This document shows positions 24,232 through 34,428 of a stretch of 64,000 bases of DNA, in pieces; within the stretch, counting starts at the first letter, position 1, and each line of letters opens with the position of its first letter. Source of the DNA: Zymoseptoria tritici IPO323 (taxonomy: Eukaryota; Ascomycota; Dothideomycetes; Mycosphaerellales; Mycosphaerellaceae); contig NC_018216.1 of NCBI RefSeq assembly GCF_000219625.1, positions 1,922,001 to 1,986,000 of the forward strand, read 5' to 3'. A program made the position numbers and the translations under genes. The notes under the pieces were generated by a model. That model was not told the DNA's origin. It searched no databases and was given only the letters and a program-made list of their open reading frames with translations.

Positions 24232-25494
24232 CTACTCAACCTCCAACTTCTCCAACCTCTCAACTAGCACGTCCTCTCCTTCAAACCCAACACCCTCACA
24301 AACACCCTGCGCATCGAACCTCACGCCCAACATGCTCCTCGCAACCCACTCCGCCGTCCGGGCATGCAGACTCGGCTCTCTCAAATCTACATCCTCCTCT
24401 CTCCTTCCTGGGAAAACTCCACACCTCCCTTCCGCCAACGCCTGGAATATCACCAGCTGATCCCGCATGTGTTCGTCCACCCACGCTCCGGAACGCCAGT
24501 CGGAAGCCAACTCGGCTGTTACGCGAGGGAGGATTTGTGAGAGGATGATGGGTACGGTGGGGAATTTTCGGAGTTGGAGGTTGTCGCGGGCGAGGGTGTA
24601 GGTTGATGAGACGGAGGAAGAGGAAGAGCTGGGAATCGTGGCGATGAGGATGAAGTAGATGCGTTTTGGGTGGTGGGAGTCGTGAAGGGTAAGGGTGAAG
24701 TTGGAAGAAGAGGTGGTGAAGTATGGGGAGAAGTGCTGGTGGATTTGCGGGAGGAGGAGGGCGGAGACTTGGTCGTGGCAGGCTGCGGGACCGAGGAAGA
24801 TGGCGTGGAGGTGGGAGGGGAGGGAGGGTGGAATGGATGGGTCGGTAGGCTGGTAGGTGAACGTTGGAAGCATGAGAGAAGAGCGAGGAGGGATTTCAAG
24901 AGTCCAATCGCCGATGCTGGTGGCTCCTTGACTCCAGCCTCGTTGGCCGAGAGTCGCCTTCATTTCGGGGAAGCCGATTCGGTGGAGAGTAGGCAGCAGG
25001 ACGTAGGTGATGTATTCGAATGAAGGCGAGCCGGAACTGTTCGTACCACCGCTGAGGTGGAGGTGGATGGGTAGTCGTGAGGGTAGACGCGAGAAGAGGA
25101 TGAAGGGAAGAATGGCTTGCAGGACGAGGGCGGTGCTTCCAGCGGAAGTCATGTCGACTCGACATTCGTAGACTTGTCGGCCGTCGTCCAGAGTGCGTTT
25201 TGTGAAGACGGGAGACAGCTCGCCTTCATATCTGCCCGGCTGGAATAGGAGAGTCTGGCTGCCCTTCGTAGCGCCGTGGACTGTCGCGTTGCATGCTCTC
25301 GCCAACCACTCGACGCAGGCGATGTGCTGTGCTTTTAAACCTCCGCCGCCGGATCGATTGCCGCGGACGTTCGAGATGCGGATGGGAGTGCCTGTCAGAG
25401 CGGAGAGACATAGTGCGATGCGGATCAGCTGGCCGCCGCCTTCGAGGGTTCGGCCGTCGAGCTCGAGCGGATTTGAGGTTGTTGGTCTCGCCAT
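24232..25494 (-). CDS. RNA 3'-terminal phosphate cyclase (RtcA family)
   Basis: Single exon, 420 residues. The N-terminus has LEGGGQLIRIALCLSALTG and NVRGNRSGGGGLKAQH, the characteristic glycine-rich start of the family. The C-terminal half has VDEHMRDQLVIFQALAEG, where the His of the HxxDQ region corresponds to the residue that carries AMP in bacterial RtcA. The enzyme converts RNA 3'-phosphates to 2',3'-cyclic phosphates using ATP; in eukaryotes it is nuclear. The protein is about 80 residues longer than bacterial RtcA because of Ser/Pro-rich insertions around residues 215-300. The His makes active RtcA more likely than the inactive Rcl1 paralogue that acts in ribosome biogenesis. Confidence 0.88.
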   Translation of the reverse strand: MARPTTSNPLELDGRTLEGGGQLIRIALCLSALTGTPIRISNVRGNRSGGGGLKAQHIACVEWLARACNATVHGATKGSQTLLFQPGRYEGELSPVFTKRTLDDGRQVYECRVDMTSAGSTALVLQAILPFILFSRLPSRLPIHLHLSGGTNSSGSPSFEYITYVLLPTLHRIGFPEMKATLGQRGWSQGATSIGDWTLEIPPRSSLMLPTFTYQPTDPSIPPSLPSHLHAIFLGPAACHDQVSALLLPQIHQHFSPYFTTSSSNFTLTLHDSHHPKRIYFILIATIPSSSSSSVSSTYTLARDNLQLRKFPTVPIILSQILPRVTAELASDWRSGAWVDEHMRDQLVIFQALAEGRCGVFPGRREEDVDLREPSLHARTAEWVARSMLGVRFDAQGVCEGVGFEGEDVLVERLEKLEVE

Positions 25495-27005
25495 GCGGAT
25501 GTCGTGCTGATAAGGGTTGGAAGATGGTGATGGAATAAGAAAAGCGTCCGAGGGTGATGAGACCGCCTAGAATGCGATTCATTTTACGAATAATCAGAGT
25601 GGAAGTGACTCACATGGTGGTTTTGGTGGGAGCGATTAAACGGAGAAAGCGACTCAGCCTCGATTCGCGCTTCTCGGCCATTTCGAACTTCTAGCATCCA
25701 GCAACTGGTCTTGGAGATTTTTTTGCTGAGGATGCGAGCTTTGTATTCGTCGCCTTCTTACTGTAGACATTATTCCCATAGCGGTGCTTTCAGCGAAAGA
25801 TCTGGTATGGAGCAAGTGTGACCTCCGAGCATTAGTCGTCTCCACCGCTTGATGGCTGAAAGTGCTGCAAGCCCGCTGGAGCTCTCAGTCTTGGTCCGAT
25901 GGGCTGTTCATCGGCGCAAGTCGCTAGTTGTTGCATGTCTTCGTCAAACAGAGGCCATGGAGTGAAAATCGAACAGCAAGTCGTCACACCCGCGCGGAGC
26001 CGTCGTATGCATGATCGGAGGCTGGGAGTCGGCCGAACGGTCGCCCGCGAGCGGGGATATCCTTCGTAACCACGGGCGGTGAGGTACTTTGTAACGGACG
26101 AGGAGCGATCAAAGCCCCAGGACAAGATGGAGGTGTTCTCCGGTAAGGCTCGGGCCCAGCCTTGTTCATAAAATGGTCGAAGGCTATTCGGGAAACAGGC
26201 AGTGCTCGGACAATACTTCATTAAGATTTCGGCTCGGGGGGGGAATGCTTGGTTGAGTTGGGTGGGAGTCGCTGGGCATCCATTCATGATTGTCTCTTCG
26301 TTGCGACCGTAGGTATCTCTCATGCCTCACCATGATCAGGCACAAATGATAAAGACACCATTTTCCTCGTCGTCGCTGATTGCGTGGCTTTGGGCCGCTG
26401 CATCTCGCCAAAGCGACCAGCCCAAGTCAGTCGTAGTGACGACACACGGCAGCAGCAGCAGCAGGACTGGCATCCCCCCACCAAGGCCTGATCCCAGTCC
26501 CAGACCGCCCCATCCTACGAGATTGAGAGCGTGCGCTCATCATTTTCTCCCTTCACCAAGGAAAGGTAACCAACGGCAGCTCTCGTACCGTAGCTGACTA
26601 CTGCATTGGCATTTCATCTCTGCTACTGCGTGTGCGTTACCTGACTTGTTGCTGCCGCCGTGGCACCTTCTCCACGACCACACACCTTCCTCCATCGTCA
26701 GCTCCCTCTGTCCAGCTTCTCACCTCACTTCTCCAGGTCCAGTGCTACCTTCTACCCTGCCACATCTGCTTTGCCTTCTTCGATTTCCAGCTGGCAGACA
26801 TTGCCTCGCTGCCCGACTCGTGGCTCGGTCTGGGAAGAACAGCCCAAACGGCCGCGTGCTTGTCCGTCTCACCTGACACAACGCAGCCAACCACCGACCG
26901 TCCGACTGCTGTGTTGAGTGTCAGATCTCGCAGATCTTTGACTGCATCAGCACTGCGAAACATTTTTACGAGCACTCGATCTCACAGAGTGAGCCACGAC
27001 CCATC
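25495..27005. other. Intergenic; one weak 163-codon frame at 25832-26323 (-)
   Basis: About 1.5 kb between divergent genes. An ATG-started minus frame (26323-25832) codes for 163 residues with a mixed, non-repetitive composition but no motif I recognise and mixed third positions. From about 26,620 the + strand is C/T-rich, probably the leader of the next gene. Confidence 0.4.
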
Positions 27006-29175
27006 ATGTCTCGCTACCACGACGATCGTGAAAGTGAGATCTACCGTCGGCCACGAAGAGATCGAGACTACGACGAACTGGAAGTGGATATCAAACGCTC
27101 ACGACAACCCGAAGGTCGGCGAGGCGAGACTCTGGTCAAGGAACGAGATAGCGTTGTCTCGGAGCGTCGTCCACGCCAACCAGATTTTCTACGCGAAGAC
27201 TACGGAAAGACCTCAAACGCACAACAGCTGGTGGTACGAGATGACAATCGGGAGGATGATGGATACAGTCGGGTTTCGCGGCGAAGGAGCGTGGAGACAG
27301 TGAGGTCTCGAGCGCCGACGGAAAAAAGCGGAAGAGAGGATCGGGCGCCATACCCTAGAAGTCAGCGAAGCGAGGCCAACTTCGACGACGACGACGAGGA
27401 GGATGAAGTCGTATATCGCACTCGCTCCCGTACACGCTCCCGAGCACGATCGCGGGTACCGCCACGCGAAGAGCGGTCGAGCGAGGAGGTGGACATTACC
27501 ATACGACGGGAAGAGCGAGAGTCTCATCGGCGTCCATCACCACCTCAAAGTGAAGCACCTGTGGAGGAGATTCGCTTCAGACGCGGCGGAGGAGAGCGGC
27601 CACCACCGGCTCGGGTGGTTGAGAAGACAGAGATTGACATTCGCGAGCGTGAACGTGCACCGCCTCCGCCTCGTTCGGTCGTTGAAAGGGAGGAGATCGA
27701 CATCCGCGAGCATCGTGAGCATCGGTCTCCGGCCCCTCCACCACCGCGCTCCGTCAGCGACAGGGAGAAGTTTGAGTTTGAGTTTCGGGAACATCGCTCT
27801 CCTCCTGGAAGAGGTCGCGACCATTTCAAAGAAGAGATTCACATCCGAGAGCGTAGTTCTCAGCCGCGCCATCGCTCTGCTAGCCGTGGAGTATTGGTCG
27901 CCAAGAAGGAAGAAGAGTGGATCGTTCGCAGACCGCGTACACCACCGCCACGAGATTACGAAAAGGAGGAAATCATTATTCGTCGCAAAGCGAGAACGCC
28001 AACGCCAGAACCAGAGCCAGAGCCAGAACCGCCGCGTGAGCCAACACCCGAGCCAAGTCCGCCGCCACCACCGGAACCCATTTATCGGCCGCCAATCATC
28101 CAGGAAGTCATCACCCATCATCGACATATTGATCACGGCTTCGAACGCGCACCATCGCCGGCTCCACCACCTGCGCCCGCGCCTCCCAGTCCTCCGCCAC
28201 CGCCAAAGCAGGCTAGAGAAGAGAACCTGGAGATTGAAATAAGACGCAAAGGCACCCGCAACGGCAAAGCTTACGAAGAAGACTTCACATTCGAGAAGGA
28301 GTGGACCGACCGCGAGGTGGAGAAAGTGGAGAAAAAGCGCTCGACCAGTGTCAGCACTCGTCGACGCTCACCTTCGCCTGCCCCACGCCGGCGATACGAC
28401 GAGTGTTACGATGACGAAATCGCAGCCGAAGCTGATTTCTACAACCGCAAAATTGGGTCGCGGGCTTATCCAGGTGAGGCTTACAACGGAGCCACGAAAG
28501 ATTGGGCACTTGTGGACATTCCTCCAGGCACTGAGCGGGTCCGCATGGATGGTGTTGGAGGCGGCCGACAAGAAATCACTTGGCAGCGCTACAACGGCGA
28601 ACGACGCGGTCGCTTCGTTTCCGGCGATCGTGCGTATGAGGCAGAGTACGGAAATGGTTATTCGTCTCCACCACCGCAGCTTCCGCCTGCGCCGGCGCCT
28701 CCACGTGAGACGACTCGCGAGATCAAGGAGGAGATTAGGATTACCGAGACCCGTGGTGAGAAGGAGAAACCTCGCAAGCGTGACAAGATGTGGACCGAGG
28801 TCACCAAGGATCTGGTGATCAAAGAAGCGATCGATGAGCAGGGGTATGAGTACGAGGAGACGGATGACTTCTTCTACATCATCGAGTACCTCAAATACGT
28901 AAGTGACACTGATTTCTGCAAGCCACTACACATGCTGACTACTTTCACAGGAGGACGTCCTCCGTCTCGTGGAGATTACTGAAGAGATCAAGAAGGAGCG
29001 CCGCGAACGCATACGCGAGCTTCAGTGGGAGAGGGAAGAGATCGAGCGTGTGCCGAAGATGATCACCGCTCCACCACCGATGCCGCCCATTCCACCTCCA
29101 CCACGATCGAAGTACGACCAGCGGATCTACGAGCGAGACTACATCTACGATCGGGACTTCCGCAGATATCGCTGA
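27006..29175 (+). CDS. Disordered Arg/Glu/Pro-rich protein with repeated E-I-x-I-R motifs and a conserved C-terminal domain
   Basis: Two exons, 27006-28898 and 28951-29175, intron 52 nt (GTAAGT..TTTCACAG), 705 residues. Residues 1-420 are low-complexity and rich in R, E, P and S. Within them a short motif of the form E-[IVF]-x-[IF]-R recurs about ten times (for example EEIDIREH, EEIHIRER, EEIIIRRK, LEIEIRRK). Next comes a conserved block (ADFYNRKIGSRAYPGEAYNG, then TKDWALVDIPPGTERVRMDG). The C-terminus (KMWTEVTKDLVIKEAI to EDVLRLVEITEEIKKERRERI) matches a filamentous-fungal domain I believe is listed as DUF8035. Function is unknown; the composition suggests a scaffold or RNA/protein-binding role, which is inference. 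Confidence 0.85.
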
Positions 29176-30061
29176 AATGAGGCGTGAGGACTCGAACTTC
29201 AAATCAGCGGTTGGTCATCCACTGGACAGGACGAATGAATTATTGCAACGACACTACCTAAGACAAGCATTGGGCATGGGACAGGACAGAGGGAGAAGGC
29301 GTACAGCGGGGTGCAACACTCACCACTCCGCACAGCCTATGAATTCATGATTAGCATGCACATTTGGACATGGAACGAACGAACAGGCATTTTCTTGTGT
29401 AGCGGAATTCAGCGAAGAGTTTGTGGGTTCCCAAGGTTTCGACATAGCACAACGAGTACAGATGCTTTCTTTGAACAGAATAAATCTCAACTATACCATC
29501 GTCCATTCCATCTGTGTCCTGGGGATATTTAAGAAGATAGGTATCCAACCTCGCACTTCCACGTAGTCTATCACGTGCGCACTCTTCGGCGGCGATGCTC
29601 CCGTCTTTTCTTCCGAAAAAGTTACCCCATAGCAACTTCACCCCCCATCTCATGACCACCTATTCCAATGATAAGATGGGGTAATAAGAACTGCTTCGCG
29701 GCAACACTTACTCTTCGGGGTATGAAGACTCTGCTGCAATGGTTTACATGCCTGCAAAGGCCGACGATACCCTTCGATTGATACGAAGATGAGAGGTGAG
29801 GTCGGGTGAAAAGTTTTCTTTCTTTGTTGGTGGCTTTGATAAGAACCATCGATCTCTTCTACCACATTTTTACGACTTCTCTTATCTCTGAGTTGACTAT
29901 TTCTATGAACATGACTTGTCACATTTCGTAACAATGGACGTTTGAATTGTACAGCAGAGAAAGCACTCGGCCAAAGTTGGACATCGAAATTCTCGACTCC
30001 TACCAGACGGCCATTGGTGGACATCTTTTCACCACATCAGGTTTAACGAGCCATTACCAAC
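29176..30061. other. Intergenic, no supported gene
   Basis: About 890 bases between two + strand genes: 3' end of the disordered protein gene and promoter of the asparaginase gene. Small frames only. Confidence 0.55.
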
Positions 30062-31522
30062 ATGTTCAAACGCTTCTCCACCCGCGGCGGCGGCGACAAA
30101 GACAAAGGTTCAAGCAGCCAGACCAGTTCCGCGAACCACTCGCGCCGACAATCTCCCAGCGAGCGACCAGCAATCTCGAGGACTGGAAGCGAGCAGAACA
30201 ATGGCGCTACATCACAGGAGACGACCAACACAGCTTCTGGAATATATCGATTACTCTCCTTCGTGTCGGCGAATCGTACAAGGAAGGTCGCAAGCGAGGA
30301 TGTGAACATTGAACAGGCGGCGTATGAACCTTCTGTTTTGCTTATCGTGGCCGGCGGCACTATCTGCATGCAAGACTCCAAAGAAGGCCTCGTGACCTCC
30401 AAGCTCTTCCTCGACGAGTGTCTGACTCCCAAGCCTCTGTTCAACGATGGAACGCAATGCCCGACCTCGAAGATCATAGACGAGCATGGCGTTTCGCGCG
30501 AGGCACCGAGCCTGCAGCTTCCGCGAGATCGAAATGGTGCCAACGTGCGCTGTACGGTACTCGAGTTCAATCCGCTGCTGGACAGCTCCACCGCGCACTC
30601 TCCAACGTGGAATCAATTGGCGCGCTGCGTCCGATCGAACGAGGCCAACTATGATGCTTTCGTCATCTGCCACGGAACGGACACCCTCGCGTACACCGCC
30701 GCGGCATTATCTTTCATGCTGATGCCGAACCTGGACAAGACGGTGGTACTTACCGGCGCACAACGAAGCATGTTCTTCGCCGACAGCGACGGATCCGATA
30801 ACCTCCTCGGCTCCATCGTGATGGCCAGCCATCTCCGCATCCCCGAAGTGTGCGTCTACTTCGGTCACAAGCTCCTAAGAGGCACTCGCATCACAAAGAT
30901 AAGTGCGTCAAGCTACTCCGGCTTCGAAAGTCCCAACGCAGGACCTCTGGCCACCGTCTCCGAAACCGGCATCGTCGTACACTGGGACAATCTCCAACAC
31001 CCGCCACCCGCCGGAACACCCATAGCAAGCAAAGACGTGGTAGAAGTCGACAGCAGCCGGGTCGTCGTGTTGAAGATCTACCCCGGTCTAACAGCCGACC
31101 TCGTCGACCTCATCTTCTCCTCACCCAACATCAAAGGCGCCGTGCTCGAAACTTTCGGCGCGGGCAACATGCCACTGTCCATCATCCCCTCCCTCTCCAA
31201 AGCTGTGCAGCGCGGCGTGGCCATCGTCAACGTCACGCAGTGTCTCCACGGCAGCGTATCGGACGCCTACGAACCGGCGCGGAAACTCGTCGAGGCGGGA
31301 ATCATGCTCGGGTATGATATGACCATGGAGGCGGCGTATACGAAGATGGTGTACCTGTTGTCGTGTACGGGATTGAGTCCGGTGGAGGTGGGCAAACAGT
31401 TGTCAGCGAATATCCGTGGTGAACTCACGCCGCCGGAACCGACGCATGTTGCTTCGGGGCCGTTTTCGATTGCGCAGTTGCCGATTCGGTATGAGAGGAC
31501 GATGCCGGGATATGTGGTTTGA
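30062..31522 (+). CDS. L-asparaginase, type I (cytosolic) family
   Basis: Single exon, 486 residues. The catalytic core starts near residue 90: LLIVAGGTICM carries the first active-site Thr (about T100), and VICHGTDTLAYTA carries the second conserved Thr-Asp pair (about 206-207). VVLTGAQRSM, KISASS (the Lys of the second triad) and ETFGAGNMP follow. These are the bacterial-type asparaginase/glutaminase motifs, and HGTDT.AYTA with no signal peptide points to the type I, cytosolic branch. It hydrolyses asparagine to aspartate and ammonia. The first about 85 residues are Ser/Gln/Asn-rich and unlike the family, so they are probably a disordered extension. No ankyrin repeats are present, in contrast to animal homologues. 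Confidence 0.92.
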   Translation: MFKRFSTRGGGDKDKGSSSQTSSANHSRRQSPSERPAISRTGSEQNNGATSQETTNTASGIYRLLSFVSANRTRKVASEDVNIEQAAYEPSVLLIVAGGTICMQDSKEGLVTSKLFLDECLTPKPLFNDGTQCPTSKIIDEHGVSREAPSLQLPRDRNGANVRCTVLEFNPLLDSSTAHSPTWNQLARCVRSNEANYDAFVICHGTDTLAYTAAALSFMLMPNLDKTVVLTGAQRSMFFADSDGSDNLLGSIVMASHLRIPEVCVYFGHKLLRGTRITKISASSYSGFESPNAGPLATVSETGIVVHWDNLQHPPPAGTPIASKDVVEVDSSRVVVLKIYPGLTADLVDLIFSSPNIKGAVLETFGAGNMPLSIIPSLSKAVQRGVAIVNVTQCLHGSVSDAYEPARKLVEAGIMLGYDMTMEAAYTKMVYLLSCTGLSPVEVGKQLSANIRGELTPPEPTHVASGPFSIAQLPIRYERTMPGYVV

Positions 31523-32894
31523 TTGCTGCATTGCAGAGCTTTTCAGGCGCCATCTTGGAGGAGCAGCGAGGTGTCTGGATTACTTGACTTGCATAACGTA
31601 GCGTAGCATTCACAAGGCGTATTGGAAACCATCACCAAACACGATGGCCTTCCATTCATCAATCATGGGAGGTCACTGAGCCCATATCACCACCACATGA
31701 TTCGATTTACACGCGCTCCGATGTCCGAACGATCTGCGACGACTCCGCAGGCGGAAGGATGATCATCGTGGGCCGTCTGAGTCAGATCCTCTTCAAGGCT
31801 GATCGCGTGTGTGCAGAAGAGTGGGACTGCGAACAACACATCAAGCTCATCATGACAGATGACATGTATCCTGCACACCACACCGGCGTGTTCGGTACGA
31901 AAGTAGCTCATCTCTTGGAAGACTTCCAGGTCCATAGCAACGAGACACTGTATTCTCCATCGTGGACATCGCTGTCTCCGGTCTTCTCTCCGCGGAGGTT
32001 CAGACGATGGAGGTATGGACCCATTTTTATCGATAAAGGAATATGCACTTGGGCCGGACGGAGGACGGGTACGTCCGGATCCCATTGCACATCATTGATG
32101 ATCATGCACAATCTTCCTTGACGTCGTCCCAATCAGGATAATACGAACGTGACCACAAGCTCTGGTCGTACCACTCTTGCAGTACAGTCCACTGCTTTAC
32201 AATCGTCGCTCCAGGGAGTGTGATACAACCAGGCATTGTTCTAGACTGTTGTACCTCTCATGTCTGCACCTAGCCGCGCGTTATAGAAGCTCAGAACTAA
32301 TAAACGACCGCTGCACATTGAGTTTTCTTGGAATTGCGGATCCCCCGGATGTCGCGGATGGAATCGTGATTGAGAAAGCAATACACCTCTCGAGTCTAGC
32401 GCCTTCAAACTCGGCGGGAGTTCGCAGGTTCTGGTCGACATTCAAGACAGCAAACAAAGACAAATCCTCGAATTTGTCACCTCATTGTTCCTTCAGTCAT
32501 GAGCGAATTCCTCGCGAAAACAACCAATGAACCCAGCCCAGCCCTGCCATTCCTTCTCGGCGACTCGGGTTTCAAGGAATCCCGTGCGCAAGCCAAATGG
32601 TTCGCACAATCCAGTAGTACGGATGTGCCGGGCGATCCGAACACAAATCCGATTGTGGTGGAATTTTTGGCTTTCCCGCTACTGTGATGCTGCTGATGAT
32701 AAATGCCGCTTTTTTTGTGGGATGATGAGTGATGATGACGGGAGTATGTATATATTCGCTCGTGACCCTCCGCGCGTGGATGCGTGCAAGGTAGTTATTG
32801 TTGCTTGCTCGTGCCGGTCGTCGACTCACTTACTCTTCGCGGACTGATCGCCTTGCCGGAGCTTTATCGGAAGCATATTGGTGTAGTTCTAGCT
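31523..32894. other. Intergenic, one weak frame
   Basis: About 1.37 kb. An ATG frame at 31759-32121 (+) has a plausible first 60 codons with C/G-ending bias (MIIVGRLSQILFKADRV) but turns Arg/Trp-rich, and the opposite strand is open as well. I do not call it a gene. Nothing else recognised. Confidence 0.4.
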
Positions 32895-33670
32895 ATGGCG
32901 GGCCCGAATAAAGCTGAAAGGTCAGTAGCTATGAGTCCGTTCACAAGAGCTCGCATGATCTTGAGGTGAGAACTACGATTGACATGCAAGAAGCAGACAT
33001 GAGTCCTCCAAATTCGCGATCATAGTCGCAACGCTATCGTGCGTGTACAATGCAATCGTTGCCGTTGCCAGTCTCTACCTACCTGAAGACCCAGTGTACA
33101 TCGGGACCCTCATGGCGACATACGCATGGGCAAGTCTGTTCTGGAGCGTAGTTGGCTTGGAGGGAGCTCTGAAGGTAAATGCAGCAATGTGAAAGTCTCG
33201 TCGGAGAACCAGACGGCTAACACCACCGTCCACAGAAGCGACCCGGTCTCATCAGCTCCTTCGCCCACTTCCTCCTCCTCGACACTTTCGTCTCAGCAAT
33301 CAGCCGCCTCATCATCCTCCAATTCTTCTTCGACGCCTTTTACGACCAAAATGTCTGCTCCGCGGAGTACGACCTGACCTGGAGTCCCGAGAGTTTCCAT
33401 AACGACATTGTTTCGAGCGTTCAGCAATTCCGCGAGGACCATATGATGCTGCGACAGCGGAGGAGGAGTTGCCAGGTGGAGTTGGGCATCGTGCAGGTCG
33501 GGCTGGTATGTGTCGTGGTATGCTTCGCGGTGGTCCAGGGTGTGTTGGCAGTGTGCATGAGGCGACACGGTCAGGTGGTGGAGCGCGGAGTTCTGGTGGA
33601 GAGCGGTCTAGCACTCGGATCGATCGCGGTAATGGACGAAAAGACAGGCATCGCATGCCTTGAGGGATGA
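32895..33670 (+). CDS. Small four-helix membrane protein, unrecognised
   Basis: Three exons, 32895-32920, 32997-33174 and 33236-33670, giving 212 residues in frame throughout. Intron 1 is 76 nt (GTCAGT..AAGCAG with a TTGAC branch), intron 2 is 61 nt (GTAAAT..CCACAG with GCTAACA). Four hydrophobic segments are clear: FAIIVATLSCVYNAIVAVA (about 17-36), TLMATYAWASLFWSVVGL (about 45-62), FAHFLLLDTFVSAISRLIIL (about 76-95) and IVQVGLVCVVVCFAVVQGVL. A charged loop (QQFREDHMMLRQRRRS) lies before the last. No family is recognised. The coding sense is supported by helix spacing, C/G third positions and good splice sites. The exact start is less certain, because the first exon has only nine codons. Confidence 0.7.
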
Positions 33671-33750
33671 TCGCTATGCGTTACGATGATGAATTCAAGG
33701 TTCCAACGGCAAGACTGGCACGGTCTGATGACATGTCTCAAACAAATCGC

Positions 33751-34428
33751 CTACAACTGGAAGTCAGCAAGGTGATCGGGAGGAATCGCGACTATGCCGG
33801 TCGTACCATTGGACCAATGCTCCTCGTCCACGAAACGGCCATCCGGCGAGATATTGGAGCATCTCCAGTGTGCCGTGCTGGATTTACTCGGAAGCCTGAC
33901 ATAGCAAGGCACTTCCCAGTGCCCACAGCTATCGCAACTGCAGGCCAGATCCGGTGCATGCCATCCGAGAACTTCTCGATCATGGCCGCAGTAGGTGCGT
34001 ACCAATAGAACCCAAGCCGGCTCGCGCGTGTTGTCGGCCATCTTCGAGAGACGCTCCTTGATCGCATCGTCCAGATACCGCGGGATGGAGTTGCTCATGA
34101 AGCGTGGTGCGTGCCATTTGCACAAAGGAGCAGGATGGGCGAATCGATCAGTGTGCGTTACGAGGTTGCAGTTGATGCATTTCCGCCTGCCGGATTCTAG
34201 GTTTCGCCGTTCGTTGATATATCTTCGATTCGCCTGCCGTTCGCAGTACGAAGCGTCCTTCAACCAGTCCAGCGGTGGGTTTGGCGTACCCCAGAATAGC
34301 CTCTTGTTGACTAGTTTGAGGGCAATCAGGCTGGATGTTGGCAGGGTGGAGCATATGTTCCATAGCAGCTCGAGCGGGAGACTGTCTAAATTCGCATCAT
34401 TTCTGGGAACGGTTGATGCCATGTTCAT
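33751..34428 (-). CDS. F-box-like protein with cysteine clusters
   Basis: Single exon, 225 residues from the ATG at 34428 (MNMASTV); upstream in-frame ATGs exist but add an unlike, probably untranslated, stretch. Residues about 14-46 (LDSLPLELLWNICSTLPTSS, then IALKLVNKRLF) fit the F-box, which binds Skp1 in SCF ubiquitin ligases. A CxxC..H..C cluster (KCINCN and PLCKWH) and a second one (CSCDSCGHWEVPC) follow and may bind zinc, an arrangement seen in many filamentous-fungal F-box proteins. No WD40 or LRR substrate domain is present. It converges on the membrane-protein gene, with 80 bases between the stops. Confidence 0.75.
   Translation of the reverse strand: MNMASTVPRNDANLDSLPLELLWNICSTLPTSSLIALKLVNKRLFWGTPNPPLDWLKDASYCERQANRRYINERRNLESGRRKCINCNLVTHTDRFAHPAPLCKWHAPRFMSNSIPRYLDDAIKERLSKMADNTREPAWVLLVRTYCGHDREVLGWHAPDLACSCDSCGHWEVPCYVRLPSKSSTAHWRCSNISPDGRFVDEEHWSNGTTGIVAIPPDHLADFQL

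Noticed and set aside
25832..26323. 163-codon ATG frame on the minus strand
   Set aside because: Mixed third positions, no motif, and it lies in the promoter region between two divergent genes. Kept only as a remark.
27403..28242. Long alternative frames (+ and -) across the disordered protein gene
   Set aside because: They arise because the true frame is built of Arg/Glu/Pro repeats with few stop-forming codons in other frames; splice and C-terminal domain support the main frame only.
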